Positions 24,972-36,777 of a DNA stretch of 64,000 nt are shown here, piece after piece (position 1 is the first letter of the stretch; each line of letters begins with the position of its first letter). Origin of the DNA: Bacteroidaceae bacterium (GTDB taxonomy: Bacteria; Bacteroidota; Bacteroidia; Bacteroidales; Bacteroidaceae); the NCBI GenBank assembly GCA_017622495.1, contig JAGAQY010000059.1:1-64000 (forward strand), read 5' to 3'. The notes under the pieces are model-generated. The model was not told the DNA's origin, searched no databases, and was given only the letters and a program-made list of their open reading frames with translations. The translations under genes were made by a program, and so were the position numbers.

Positions 24972-24998
24972 CAAAGGTGCGGAATTTCCGCACCTTTG
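24972..24998 (-). terminator. Terminator after the lipoprotein gene
   Basis: CAAAGGTGCGG (24972-24982) and CCGCACCTTTG (24988-24998), perfect 11-bp stem with a 5-nt loop, between the lipoprotein stop and the glycoside hydrolase promoter region. Confidence 0.8.
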
Positions 24999-25019
24999 TG
25001 AGTTTATGAATATCAGACC

Positions 25020-27599
25020 TTACTCTTCCACCTTGAACATATTGACATAGAGTCGTGCATCGGTCTTGGCTGGGTAGCATCCGTATGAGGTGTATCCGGT
25101 GTCATACATGATGACCTTGTCGTTCATTGTATTGGTCACACTGTAGGTGCCATCCTCATTGACGTTGAACAACCAGCTGCTGCCGGGCTGTACCATCTCA
25201 GTACCGATGTTGAATGAATTGTAATCGCCCTTCATGTAGATGTAGCGGCCATAGCTGTCCTGCATGGTGAATCCATCTTCTACGGCTGTCACGGTGAGGA
25301 ATGCGTTCTCTGCAGCATCGCAAGCCTCTATGACGCCCTCTTCGTTGATGGTGACACTGGCATAAGGCATGTAGCCGTAGCTCTTATTCTCTCCCAGCGG
25401 ACTGAAGAGGCGTCCTTCGGTAACGCCGGTCTCTTCATTCACTTTGATGTCGGCTACCATGACGTAGATGCCGCTTTCGGTAACTTCTGATACAGGTACA
25501 CACTTGAAGGTCTTGTATACCCACTGGCCATCGATGAGGTTGAAGTTGTATACACCCTCTTCAAGAGCGGTGTTGGTCCATTCGCTACCATTATATATAT
25601 AGTTCTCTACAACGAGTTTGTTGCTCTTGTTGTAATACACCAGTGTGGTCTCCTGCTTGTTTACGGCATAGGGATAGTTCTTTTCCAGATACATAGGAAT
25701 GTAGGTGGCTGGGTCGCTGATGCTGTTGCCGCTCATGCCCATGGCCTCATACTCTGCTGGCTGTATCACGTCGGCATCAATGGCTTTCCATGATGTACCG
25801 TCCCATTGGTAGAGGGCGAGTACAGAGGTGGTGTTGGCTGCAGCTGCGGCACGGCGCGGAGCTGTTGCTGCCGTAGCGGCGGTCACCGAGGTGGCCATGG
25901 TGTTGAAATATTTACCACTGCTTACTCCGATAAAATAGCCTGTAACGGTTACCTTCTGGCCATTGAGTGAAGCGTCTACCATGCCTTCGGGTACATAGGA
26001 TATGCTGCCAATGGCAGTGGCTGCATCATCAATAGTAACATTATAGTAATTGCCGCTGATGTTAAGAGTACCAGTATAGCTGATATATTCTACGGCAGGT
26101 GCTGTAAGCATTGCATCCATATCGGCTCCAGTCAATACATGAGCGTTGGGGTAAGTTACCTTATTCTCGTTGGAGACGATGGTCAAGGTGGCTGTGTTAC
26201 CAAACTGTTTCAATCCGGCGTACTCGGTGATAGCTCCGTTAATAGTTACTACATCGCCAATAACAGCTTCTATTGCAGCATTGGCATAGTAGAGAATATG
26301 ACCGGTTCCGTCACTGATAAGACATCCGCGAGCATATGTTGCCACAACCTCGCCACGTACGGTGTATTCTCCGTTCTCTTTACCCAATACCACGCCGATT
26401 GGCTCATATGTAGCGGTCTCGCCAGCTGCAACGACAGAGGTAGCCATGGTGTTGAGGTAATTCACGTCATCTTTAAAACTCTTTCCGATGGCATAGCCTA
26501 TAACGGTTACCTTCTGACCATCGAGTGATGCATCTACAATGCCCGGTACTGCATATGATATGCTACCTTGAACCTTGTCAGTGCCTTCAATTTCGATATT
26601 GATGTAGTTCCCTGAAATTTTCAAAGTTCCATCAAACTGCACATATTTAATTTCAGGTTTGGCAATATATGCCTCCATATCGGTAGCGCTAAGTGTGGTT
26701 GGAGTGGGGTAGTTGTAAGCTGACTTTTCCTGGCGGGTAATAGTGGCGGCATTGGTGAATTGTGCAAAACCTCCATATACGCTTGTCGGACCAGCTACAG
26801 TCACCTTATCACCCAATGCTACGTTGGCGGGTATACCAAGGTATACGAGGATGATGCCTGTTTCGTCCTGTAATAGGAAGCCGCGTCCGTAGGTTCCAAC
26901 TACAGTGCCCTGAACGGTTGCATTTTCAACGGCTCCGTTTGCTATCACATCGGCAATCTTATCCATTTTAACCTCTTCCTCATCGCTACTTGTTGCAGGA
27001 TCATTCTCGGAATATTCATAGTTTATCATTACCACTTCGCCTACTTCGGCATCGTCGAAGTTGTCCTTAAGGATGCGGTTGATATACTTGCTTGCGGGGT
27101 GTGATGGGCAGAAGAATTCATAGCTCTCCTCTTCTTCTTCCCATACCATAGCATAATCATATTCAGATAGGGTGAAGTCGTATGCATTGGCTATCTGTTG
27201 GTTCAGTTCGGGGACCTTGGCGAGTTCGTTCACCGTGATGATGGCCGACGAACCATCGGTAGCTGTGCTCCACTTGTCGGCCAAGAAGGCGGGAAGGTAG
27301 AGCTCGGCAGGCACGAGGTCGGTGAAGTAGTTGTTGCTTTTATTGGCCTCGAATGCATCGTACATGGTGCTGTCAAGAGTTCCATCCTCGTTCTGCTTGA
27401 TAGTGCTGGCTGCCACCTCCTTGTTTGCTGCGAGCTTGAAGAGGTCGGCATAGTCGGCCTTCTTCAAGGTGTAGTTGATTGACTTGACATCGGTAGGCAC
27501 CGCCAAGTCCTTGTAACCGTCGAAGTTCAGTTCGTTGTAGTCTTCGCATCCGAAGAGCATCAACGCGGCGGCAATGTATAATAATGATTTCTTGTTCAT
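25020..27599 (-). CDS. Surface lipoprotein with duplicated OB-fold-like domains
   Basis: An 859-residue lipoprotein: MNKKSLLYIAAALMLFGC has the lipobox with Cys18. An acidic stretch (WEEEEESYEF) is near residue 160. The centre is an internal duplication of about 190 residues: VQGTVVGTYGRGFLLQDETG versus VRGEVVATYARGCLISDGTG, and SISYAVPGIVDASLDGQKVT versus SISYVPEGMVDASLNGQKVT. Both resemble OB-fold nucleic-acid or ligand-binding repeats seen in Bacteroidetes lipoproteins (DUF5689-like). The C-terminal half is beta-rich and unassigned. It lies 27 bp after the TonB receptor gene and is probably its surface partner, though it is not SusD-like. Confidence 0.75.
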   Translation of the reverse strand: MNKKSLLYIAAALMLFGCEDYNELNFDGYKDLAVPTDVKSINYTLKKADYADLFKLAANKEVAASTIKQNEDGTLDSTMYDAFEANKSNNYFTDLVPAELYLPAFLADKWSTATDGSSAIITVNELAKVPELNQQIANAYDFTLSEYDYAMVWEEEEESYEFFCPSHPASKYINRILKDNFDDAEVGEVVMINYEYSENDPATSSDEEEVKMDKIADVIANGAVENATVQGTVVGTYGRGFLLQDETGIILVYLGIPANVALGDKVTVAGPTSVYGGFAQFTNAATITRQEKSAYNYPTPTTLSATDMEAYIAKPEIKYVQFDGTLKISGNYINIEIEGTDKVQGSISYAVPGIVDASLDGQKVTVIGYAIGKSFKDDVNYLNTMATSVVAAGETATYEPIGVVLGKENGEYTVRGEVVATYARGCLISDGTGHILYYANAAIEAVIGDVVTINGAITEYAGLKQFGNTATLTIVSNENKVTYPNAHVLTGADMDAMLTAPAVEYISYTGTLNISGNYYNVTIDDAATAIGSISYVPEGMVDASLNGQKVTVTGYFIGVSSGKYFNTMATSVTAATAATAPRRAAAAANTTSVLALYQWDGTSWKAIDADVIQPAEYEAMGMSGNSISDPATYIPMYLEKNYPYAVNKQETTLVYYNKSNKLVVENYIYNGSEWTNTALEEGVYNFNLIDGQWVYKTFKCVPVSEVTESGIYVMVADIKVNEETGVTEGRLFSPLGENKSYGYMPYASVTINEEGVIEACDAAENAFLTVTAVEDGFTMQDSYGRYIYMKGDYNSFNIGTEMVQPGSSWLFNVNEDGTYSVTNTMNDKVIMYDTGYTSYGCYPAKTDARLYVNMFKVEE

Positions 27600-27626
27600 A
27601 TCTCTTTATATATTATAATATGTGTA

Positions 27627-30401
27627 TTAGAAGTTAATCTTCAAACGTATTGAATAGGTGCGTCCGAAGGCATAGAACACGCGGTAGGCTTTCTGCCATG
27701 AACTATCGCCCACGGGGCTGAATGCATCTACGATATAGAGGTTGTCGAACAGGTTGTCGATGTTTCCGATGAATGTAGCACGACACTGGCCGATGTTGAA
27801 TCGGTACGAAGCATTGAGGTCAAACTGTCCGCCAGCCGGCATCATCCAAGGAGTAGTGTAGTTCTTGGTCTGACCCGAAGCGATGTCGTTGGTGCTGATG
27901 GAGAAGTCGGCATAGTTGTTGCCGTAGAACGTGTAGTCGAGTCCGGCACTCAGGTCGCGAGTAATCTTGGCACGTGCTCCGAGGGCTGCTGTTGTCTGAG
28001 CCGAACCTCCGACCTTTACACCCTTTAGGTTAATCTTGGCCCAAGCATGGTCTTCTCCTTTTGTGGCTGAAGCAAGAGTACCCTTACCTACATTAGCCAC
28101 GGGCTGACCCAGTGAGTTGTAATAGTATCCGGTAGCGTTGCTATCCCAGGTCCAGTCGCCCAGTGAGAGCATACCTGTAATGTCGAGCCATCGTGTAGGT
28201 TTGGCAACAAAGTCGAGCTCCACGCCCATGTGCTTGGCGTCCACACCCTCCATGTTGATGCTGATGCGGTCTTCTGTTCCGTCTTCATACTCGATGGCGC
28301 TTGAACGAGCCATGGTCTTGTCCATCCACTTGGTGAAGTAGGCATTGAAGTGAAGGTCGAGGTATTTGTTGTGGAATCCGTAGCCAGCCTCTACCGAGAA
28401 TATTTTTTCATTCACGGCATCAGGGTTGGTGGCATGACTGTTTACGGAGCCAAGGAAAGCACTGGAGAAAAAGGGTGCACGGCTGATGTAACCGATGTTG
28501 GCAAATACGTTGTGGTTGTCGTTTATGTTATAGTTGGCACCCCCCTTGGCTGTGTAGCCCCAGAAGCTCACCACGTCGGACTTGGCATGCTCGGCATCGT
28601 AGTAGAAGCGGTCGTAGCGCCAGTAGTTGTTGTAGTTGAGCGAACCGGCAACGAAGGCGGCCAGCTTGTCCTTATTATATTCGGCCTGGAAGAAGAGTCC
28701 CTCTTGCATCACATAGCCGTCGTAGTCGCGGTATACCACGTCGCCCACCTGCAACTTTTGGTTCACCCAGTTGGGGTTGAGCGCAGCTGCATTGTTCTTG
28801 GGATTAACACCGGCACGGCTGCTGCTGTCGATGAAGAACTTACCATTGTAGAGGTCTGAAATCACATTCTTGTGTGTGCCCTTATAATAGCGGTAATCGA
28901 TACCACCATAGAAGTCGATGTACTTGCCTATCTCCGTGGTGTAGGTCGATACCAATCCGTACCAGTTGTGGTAGTTGGGATTCTTTGACATCACCATGAG
29001 CGATCCTGCCTCACTGGCCTGGTTCATCAACTGAATCTGGTCGTAGGCGAAGGTACCATCAGCATGACGCAAGGTGTATGTTTGGTTCAGTGCATCACCT
29101 GAGAAGTAGTCGCCGTAGTCGGCTGCGTTGATAGTGTTGAAGTTAAGTACACCATCGCTGGCACCATACCAGTAGTTGCGTAGGGTAGAGTTTATGGCTT
29201 GTCCTGAGTAACCGTTACCACGGCCTATTGATACGTAAGCCACGGAGCTGAGTGATGATTTGTGGTTGATCTGCCACTGGTGGTTGAGCGATATCTGCGG
29301 CTTGTGGTACTCGTTGTACGATGAGGTCTTGCGCTCGCCGTTGAGACCGAAGCCATAAGTGGGGTTGTACTTGTAGGGACTGTCGCCCTTCATGTAGTTG
29401 GCTACTTGTTGCCATCCTTGGATGGTGAGACCATCATTCTTGTTGCGCTGATAGTGCTTCTGTGGTGCGCCGAAGGCTGTGAACGACAGCTGGTGGTCAA
29501 GTCCGATACGCTTCGAGAGGTTGACGAAATAGTTGTAACCTTCAAAGTCGGTACCTTGGATGTAGCCGTCGCCCCAGGTCTTCGAACCGAGGAACGAGAA
29601 TGCCCATCCCTTGTCGTTCTGTCCGGTAGAGAAGCTGAAGAGCATCTTGTTATAACCGTCGTTGCCCAAGGCATACGATGCCGTACCGCCCTTCTTGGCT
29701 TCGAGGCCCTTGGTGACGATGTTGATGGAGCCACCCACTGACGGAGCCGATACCTTTGATGCTCCCAATCCGCGCTGTGTCTGCATGCTACGGGTCACAT
29801 CGGTCAGTCCCATCCAGTTGCTCCAGTACAAGCCGCCCCATTCCATGTCGTTCATGGGCACGCCGTTGACCATGACGGCCACGTTGGCACTCTGGAAACC
29901 GCGCATGTTGATTTTCGAGTCACCGAATCCGCCACCAGCCTTTGTGGCATATACGCCTGGGGTAGATTTCAATATTTCGGGAAACTCCTTTGTTCCCATC
30001 TTTTCCTCAATGAATACGGGGTCGAGGGTCGAGAGGGCTACGGGAGTCTTGCGTGCGATAGCCACCGACTGGGTGATAACCACATCGCCCAAAGCCACGG
30101 CGTCGGGGTTCAACTCCACAGTGCCCATGTCGCTCTTTGTGGCCTTCTGCTCCAAGGTCTGATAGCCTATATAGCTGAATACCAATGTTGGCTTCGCCTG
30201 TTTTGACTCGATGGAGAACTGTCCATCCACATCTGTTACTACGCCCGAGGTAGTGCCCTTTACCTGCACAGAGGCCGCTACAAGCGGCTCCAGTGTCTCG
30301 GCATCTACCAGCGTACCCTTTACCGTGTGCTGAGCACTCACGGTAACCATGCCGCCCAAAAAGAAGGCGACACTCACAAATAGTCGTGATAGTTTTGACA
30401 T
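27627..30401 (-). CDS. TonB-dependent outer membrane receptor
   Basis: A 924-residue receptor: signal peptide 1-23 (ending VTVSAQ), CarboxypepD-regulatory-like domain (about 24-105: VKGTLVDAETLEPLVAASVQ), plug (about 115-230: PEILKSTPGVYATKAGGGFG, NMRGFQSANVAVMVNGVPM) and a 22-strand barrel ending in the aromatic YSIRLKINF. It imports an unknown ligand, with energy from TonB. Its barrel is shorter than classic SusC, and the next gene is not susD, so the substrate may not be a glycan. I start it at ATG 30399-30401; the longer frame would run into the promoter. Confidence 0.88.
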   Translation of the reverse strand: MSKLSRLFVSVAFFLGGMVTVSAQHTVKGTLVDAETLEPLVAASVQVKGTTSGVVTDVDGQFSIESKQAKPTLVFSYIGYQTLEQKATKSDMGTVELNPDAVALGDVVITQSVAIARKTPVALSTLDPVFIEEKMGTKEFPEILKSTPGVYATKAGGGFGDSKINMRGFQSANVAVMVNGVPMNDMEWGGLYWSNWMGLTDVTRSMQTQRGLGASKVSAPSVGGSINIVTKGLEAKKGGTASYALGNDGYNKMLFSFSTGQNDKGWAFSFLGSKTWGDGYIQGTDFEGYNYFVNLSKRIGLDHQLSFTAFGAPQKHYQRNKNDGLTIQGWQQVANYMKGDSPYKYNPTYGFGLNGERKTSSYNEYHKPQISLNHQWQINHKSSLSSVAYVSIGRGNGYSGQAINSTLRNYWYGASDGVLNFNTINAADYGDYFSGDALNQTYTLRHADGTFAYDQIQLMNQASEAGSLMVMSKNPNYHNWYGLVSTYTTEIGKYIDFYGGIDYRYYKGTHKNVISDLYNGKFFIDSSSRAGVNPKNNAAALNPNWVNQKLQVGDVVYRDYDGYVMQEGLFFQAEYNKDKLAAFVAGSLNYNNYWRYDRFYYDAEHAKSDVVSFWGYTAKGGANYNINDNHNVFANIGYISRAPFFSSAFLGSVNSHATNPDAVNEKIFSVEAGYGFHNKYLDLHFNAYFTKWMDKTMARSSAIEYEDGTEDRISINMEGVDAKHMGVELDFVAKPTRWLDITGMLSLGDWTWDSNATGYYYNSLGQPVANVGKGTLASATKGEDHAWAKINLKGVKVGGSAQTTAALGARAKITRDLSAGLDYTFYGNNYADFSISTNDIASGQTKNYTTPWMMPAGGQFDLNASYRFNIGQCRATFIGNIDNLFDNLYIVDAFSPVGDSSWQKAYRVFYAFGRTYSIRLKINF

Positions 30402-30441
30402 AAAATTTATTTTAAGTTTGTAAATATATATCCCGTTTTTA

Positions 30442-30457
30442 CTCCGCGAAGATAGTG
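30442..30457 (-). promoter_or_regulatory. TonB receptor promoter region sharing a 22-bp-array unit
   Basis: CTCCGCGAAGATAGTG (30442-30457) carries TATCTTCG on the minus strand, one base off the -7 consensus, about 45 bp before the start. The same 16 bases, inverted, occur in the array at 10866-10881. Confidence 0.5.
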
Positions 30458-30592
30458 AAAAAGTCTTAAATGAGATGCATGAATACATAGGAAAGTTTAC
30501 TCTATAGACTTAATCTCATGACAATCACCAATATCTTCTGAGAAATCTTCTGTTGGCAGTCTGATTTCTCTAAATAAATAGTGGTTGCTCGC

Positions 30593-30622
30593 TTGAAATC
30601 TCGGAGAATACCGCTAAATTTG
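30593..30622 (+). promoter_or_regulatory. ligA promoter
   Basis: TTG at 30593-30595, 19 bp, TAAATTTG at 30615-30622; start codon 21 bp on. Confidence 0.75.
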
Positions 30623-30630
30623 CATTATAA

Positions 30631-32646
<2,016 letters not shown>

Positions 32647-32690
32647 TCTTTTGACGTGGCATTATAGAGGCGAGCTGTGGAAACAATCTT

Positions 32691-32743
32691 TTAACTCATA
32701 ACTCACAACTCACAACTCATAACTCATAACTCATAACTCACAA
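32691..32743. repeat. AACTCATAACTCACA word array
   Basis: The 8-mer type word AACTCATA/AACTCACA is repeated seven times between the convergent ligA and cbpA genes, ending just before the cbpA stop codon. No hairpin terminator is obvious here. Confidence 0.85.
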
Positions 32744-32748
32744 ATCCC

Positions 32749-33708
32749 CTACATTCCAGTTTCCCTCAGCTCCTCGATCAGTTCCTTTTGACGTGAGGTG
32801 AGTGATTGAGGTAGTGACAAGCGAAATCCAACGATGAGGTCGCCTTTCTCATTCTCCTTTTTAAATATAGGAAATCCTTTCCCTTTTAATCGCAGTTTGC
32901 TGTCGGGCTGCGTGCTTGGATTGACCTTGATGCGTGCATTACCTGTAAGTGTGGCTATGGTGATGTCGCCTCCGAGTAGTAGTGTTGTAAGCTGGATGGG
33001 TACTATGGTGTGAAGGTCGTGACCTTCGAGTCTGAACGTGCTGTCTGGGATGATTCTGAATGTGATATATAAATCGCCGCGAGTGCCCCCTTGTGGTGCT
33101 TCACCGCCATGACCTCGCAGTTTGAGCCTTTGTCCGTCGGTCACTCCAGCGGGTATAGTTACACGTATGCTCTTACCGTTGATGTTGAGTATCTGTTTAT
33201 GGGCTTCAGCTGCATCGCGTAGTGTGAGCGACAGTTCTGCTTCGAAATCTTGCCCTCGTGCTGATCCTCTGTTTTTGCGCTTTCCTCTTGCTCCTCCAAA
33301 TAGTTGTTCGAAGAAATCGCTGAATCCGCCCGTATTCCCTTCAGAACGGCTAAAGTCGCCAAATCCGCCGAAGCTGAATCCTCCAAATCCTTGTTCGCCA
33401 AATCCCTGAAAGCTACCATATCCCTCCTTAGCGTGGCCGTATTGCTGCTCATATTGACGGCGTTGTGCCTCATACTCTTCGGCATGCATCCAATGTTCGC
33501 CATACTCATCATATTTCTTGCGTTTCTCAGGGTCGCTGAGGACTTCGTTGGCTTCGTTTATCTCCTGGAAACGTTCTTGTGCATTGGGATTATCCTTGTT
33601 GATGTCCGGGTGGTATTGCTTGGCAAGTCGACGATAAGCTTTGCGAATATCGGCCTGTGAGGCATTCCGGTCGATGCCTAACACTTTGTAGTAATCAATG
33701 AAAGCCAT
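32749..33708 (-). CDS. cbpA: CbpA-type DnaJ co-chaperone
   Basis: A 319-residue J-protein that stimulates DnaK ATPase. J domain 1-70 with HPD at 33-35, a Gly/Phe-rich linker (about 95-145: [18 protein letters not shown]), then two beta-sandwich client-binding domains (about 155-310; [34 protein letters not shown]). The cysteine-rich zinc domain of DnaJ proper is missing, which makes it class II, CbpA-like. CbpA in other bacteria is stress-induced and may bind curved DNA; that is not shown here. It converges on ligA. Confidence 0.9.
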   Translation of the reverse strand: MAFIDYYKVLGIDRNASQADIRKAYRRLAKQYHPDINKDNPNAQERFQEINEANEVLSDPEKRKKYDEYGEHWMHAEEYEAQRRQYEQQYGHAKEGYGSFQGFGEQGFGGFSFGGFGDFSRSEGNTGGFSDFFEQLFGGARGKRKNRGSARGQDFEAELSLTLRDAAEAHKQILNINGKSIRVTIPAGVTDGQRLKLRGHGGEAPQGGTRGDLYITFRIIPDSTFRLEGHDLHTIVPIQLTTLLLGGDITIATLTGNARIKVNPSTQPDSKLRLKGKGFPIFKKENEKGDLIVGFRLSLPQSLTSRQKELIEELRETGM

Positions 33709-33949
33709 GGCGGTTTATGGTTTAGGGTTGAATGTTGACAGTTGAAAGACGAGAGATGAGGAATGAGAGTTGAAAGATGCCATCCGGATGGTTGATGATA
33801 ATGCTTTGCATTAAGATGCCTTGCTTGCTTGGCAATGATTAGCGAGTTTATCATTGCTCTCGCTGCGCTGCGGCATTTTCCATTCTCCATTCTCTATTAT
33901 CATTCTAACCAATTGGTGAACGAAAAGGTTGCATGGCAATGAAGATTTA
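33709..33949. other. Non-coding region with word repeats
   Basis: Holds no gene I can support. It contains iterated words of the type GTTGAAAGACGAGAGATG (about 33725-33776) and TTTTCCATTCTCCATTCTC (about 33877-33896), and the palindrome CCATCCGGATGG. Confidence 0.5.
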
Positions 33950-33981
33950 TTTGTTTTTTCTCTCAGGTTAGCTTATCTTTG
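33950..33981 (+). promoter_or_regulatory. Promoter of the nucleotidase-esterase operon
   Basis: TTTG at 33950-33953, 20 bp, TATCTTTG at 33974-33981; start codon 23 bp on. Confidence 0.82.
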
Positions 33982-34004
33982 TAGACCAATTATATATATG
34001 TGAA

Positions 34005-35738
34005 ATGAAAAATAGTCGTTTTTTCTATCTTGCATTGATTATGACCGTGCTGTTGTCGTCATGCCATAAGCCGCAGCCTGTACATATAAAGATGGTATGC
34101 ACAAGTGATGTACATGGAAACTTTTTCCCTTACGATTTTCGTGCCGATAAACCCGCAAGTGGCAGTTTGGCTCGTGTGAGTAGCTATCTCAACGAATTGC
34201 GCTCGTCTTCATTGGGTGACAATGTGGTATTACTCGACAATGGGGATATCTTGCAGGGACAGCCTACGGCTTACTATTATAATACGGTAGCTATCGAACA
34301 CAAGCATCTGGCGTCTGAGGTTCTCAATTACTTGAAATGTGATGTGGCTATGCTGGGCAATCATGATATTGAGACCGGCGGTCCTACCTATCAGCGTTAT
34401 ATGCGTGACCTTGAATGTGCGACCGTTGGCGGTAACATCTATCTTGAGGATACTGATGTGCCATTTATCCCGCCCTATGTGATGATAGAACGGGGAGGGG
34501 TGAGGATTGCTGTTATAGGTCTGACCACTCCCGCCATTCCTAATTGGTTGCCTCGTGTCTTATGGAGGGGAGTGGAGTTCCGTGATATGGAGAGTGCGGC
34601 AAGTCATTGGATGCAATATGTCAACGAACATGAGTCGCCCGATCTTGTCGTTGGACTTTTTCACTCTGGCTATGAGGGAGGTATTACGACAGACGAATAT
34701 GTAGAGAATGCTACACGTGAGGTCGCTGTCAATGTGCCCGGCTTCGATGCCATTTTCTTTGGACATGACCATAAGGCCCTGTGTGATAAGGTGGTGAATG
34801 TAGAAGGTGATACCGTGCTGCTTCTCAACCCGGCGAATAATGCCAATCAGGTAGCTGTGCTTGATGTGAAATACCTGAAGGGTGCTGAGCCGCAGGTGAC
34901 TCTCGCAGCAGAGCTGGTTGATGTCAATGCCTACGAACCCGATGCGGCTTATATGAATCACTTCGCTTCTCATCAGGAGAAAGTGAAAAAGTATGTCTCC
35001 AAAAAACTCGGAGTGTCTACACATCGCATCAGTTCACGCGATGCCTACTTTGGCCCATCAGATTTTATAGACTTTATTCATCGTATGCAACTTGATATCA
35101 CTCGGGCTGAGGTCTCTTTTGCTGCACCTTTGGCCTTCAGTACATGGCTCCCTGAAGGAGATATACATGTGCGTGATATGTTTAATCTCTATCGATATGA
35201 GAACATGTTGTATGTGGTGCAACTGACCGGCCAGGAGATTAAAGATTACCTCGAAATGTCGTATGGTCAGTGGACGAACCAAATGAGATCGCCTAACGAC
35301 CATTTGTTGCTTTTTGACGAGGCTACGATTGATAGCAAGAAGCCGCGTCTGAAAAATATCTATTACAATTTCGATTCAGCTGCAGGCATCATCTATGAAG
35401 TGGATGTGACCAAGCCGGTGGGCAGTCGTGTGCGTATTAGCAGTATGGCCGATGGCGATGCATTTGACCTAAATCGTACCTACCGTGTGGCATTGAATTC
35501 GTATCGTGGAAATGGTGGTGGCGAACTGCTTACCAAAGGTGCGGGAATACCGCATGGCGAACTTGAGAGTCGCTTGTTCTACTCTACAGATGTAGACTTG
35601 CGTTTCTATATGATCAACTACATTGAAATGCGCGAGACGGTTGACCCGAAGAGCATGGATCAATGGAAGTTCGTTCCCGAGCGTTGGACCGTTCCTGCTG
35701 CGGAGAGAGATTATAAATTATTGTTCGAAAACAAATAA
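34005..35738 (+). CDS. 5'-nucleotidase/cyclic phosphodiesterase-family lipoprotein
   Basis: A 577-residue lipoprotein (LLSSC lipobox, Cys20) of the UshA/5'-nucleotidase family, which releases phosphate from nucleotides in the periplasm or at the surface. The calcineurin-type metallophosphatase domain shows SDVHGN at 34-39, LLDNGD at 76-81, LGNHD at 117-121, a later His in LFHSGY and FGHDHK, which together ligate two metal ions. The C-terminal substrate-specificity domain (about 340-545) has FNLYRYENMLYVVQLTGQEI and NSYRGNGGGELL. The next gene follows after 1 bp. Confidence 0.9.
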   Translation: MKNSRFFYLALIMTVLLSSCHKPQPVHIKMVCTSDVHGNFFPYDFRADKPASGSLARVSSYLNELRSSSLGDNVVLLDNGDILQGQPTAYYYNTVAIEHKHLASEVLNYLKCDVAMLGNHDIETGGPTYQRYMRDLECATVGGNIYLEDTDVPFIPPYVMIERGGVRIAVIGLTTPAIPNWLPRVLWRGVEFRDMESAASHWMQYVNEHESPDLVVGLFHSGYEGGITTDEYVENATREVAVNVPGFDAIFFGHDHKALCDKVVNVEGDTVLLLNPANNANQVAVLDVKYLKGAEPQVTLAAELVDVNAYEPDAAYMNHFASHQEKVKKYVSKKLGVSTHRISSRDAYFGPSDFIDFIHRMQLDITRAEVSFAAPLAFSTWLPEGDIHVRDMFNLYRYENMLYVVQLTGQEIKDYLEMSYGQWTNQMRSPNDHLLLFDEATIDSKKPRLKNIYYNFDSAAGIIYEVDVTKPVGSRVRISSMADGDAFDLNRTYRVALNSYRGNGGGELLTKGAGIPHGELESRLFYSTDVDLRFYMINYIEMRETVDPKSMDQWKFVPERWTVPAAERDYKLLFENK

Positions 35739-35739
35739 A

Positions 35740-36606
35740 ATGACTATGACTACAGCATCACTACGTAGAGTATTGGCGTTAAGTGTAGGCCTATGCTTGT
35801 CAGCTACACTCATGGCGCAACAGAAGATTGAATTTCAATTGTGGCCCAATGGCGCCCCTAATACTAATGGTATAGAGGCTGCGGAAACGGAAGTTCGTGC
35901 CAATCGCCCTGTGAATGTAACTTCGCCCACACTGACCGTATATCTTCCCAAGAAAAACAAAGGAAAGGCCATTGTGGCATGCCCTGGAGGTGGTTATGTA
36001 CATCTGGCTATGGACCACGAGGGACACGATATGGCATCGTGGTTCAATGCACAAGGTATCGTATATGCTGTACTTAAATATCGTATGCCTAACGAGCATG
36101 ATGATGTCCCCTTGAGCGATGCTCTGCAGGCCATACGAATCATGCGTGAGCATTCACAGGAGTGGGGGATAGCACAGGTGGGTATAATGGGCTCTTCGGC
36201 AGGCGGTCATCTGGCAAGTACGGCTGCTACTCATTATACCGACGATAGCCGTCCCGATTTTCAAATTCTCTTCTATCCGGTGATAAGTATGGATATGGCT
36301 ATCTGTCACAAGGGATCACGTGAACGTCTTATCGGTAAGAATCCTACCGACAAGATGGTAAAACTATATAGCAACGAACTTCAAGTAAATGCGCAGACTC
36401 CTCCCGCCTTTATCATGCACAGCAGCGATGATCGCACGGTACCCGTAGAAAACAGTCTACGTTATTATCAGGCCTTGGTGAAAAACAAAGTGCCTGCTTC
36501 GCTGCATTGCTATCCCGTTGGCGGACATGGATGGGGATTTAGAGACGATTTCCTCTATAAGCGTGAGTGGACTGGCGAACTTGAGAAGTGGCTTCGTGAG
36601 CTGTAA
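35740..36606 (+). CDS. Secreted alpha/beta-hydrolase esterase
   Basis: A 288-residue exported esterase of the BD-FAE/acetyl-xylan esterase-like group. Signal peptide about 1-26 (ending ATLMAQ). The oxyanion motif PGGGY is at 82-86, nucleophile Ser153 in GSSAGGH, Asp230/231 in HSSDDRTVP and His263 in GGHGWG: a complete triad. It likely removes acetyl or acyl groups from glycans. It starts 1 bp after the nucleotidase stop and must be co-transcribed; an upstream frame inside the nucleotidase gene is not its start. Confidence 0.88.
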   Translation: MTMTTASLRRVLALSVGLCLSATLMAQQKIEFQLWPNGAPNTNGIEAAETEVRANRPVNVTSPTLTVYLPKKNKGKAIVACPGGGYVHLAMDHEGHDMASWFNAQGIVYAVLKYRMPNEHDDVPLSDALQAIRIMREHSQEWGIAQVGIMGSSAGGHLASTAATHYTDDSRPDFQILFYPVISMDMAICHKGSRERLIGKNPTDKMVKLYSNELQVNAQTPPAFIMHSSDDRTVPVENSLRYYQALVKNKVPASLHCYPVGGHGWGFRDDFLYKREWTGELEKWLREL

Positions 36607-36688
36607 CCCGATTGCGCTTGATGGTCTGAAATCGTGTTTTTGTATTATATGAATCTCTTTGAGGAGAATAATTAGGAAAATATATTTT

Positions 36689-36716
36689 TCAGTTTCGGAA
36701 AAATGTTGTACCTTTG
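36689..36716 (+). promoter_or_regulatory. rpsP promoter
   Basis: TACCTTTG at 36709-36716 is a perfect -7 box. A T-rich stretch (TTTTTC) near 36685-36690 stands in for the -33. The leader is about 55 nt. Confidence 0.65.
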
Positions 36717-36777
36717 CGCCCGCTAATACGAGATGTTAGCATGTTCAAATCATTAACTAATTAAAAATTAACAACAA

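Noticed and set aside
30402..30488. 29-residue N-terminal extension of the TonB receptor
   Set aside because: It would include the promoter region, and the signal peptide begins at the internal Met.
35623..35740. N-terminal extension of the esterase into the nucleotidase gene
   Set aside because: The 39 extra residues lie in another gene's coding region and would bury the signal peptide; ATG 35740 is the sensible start.
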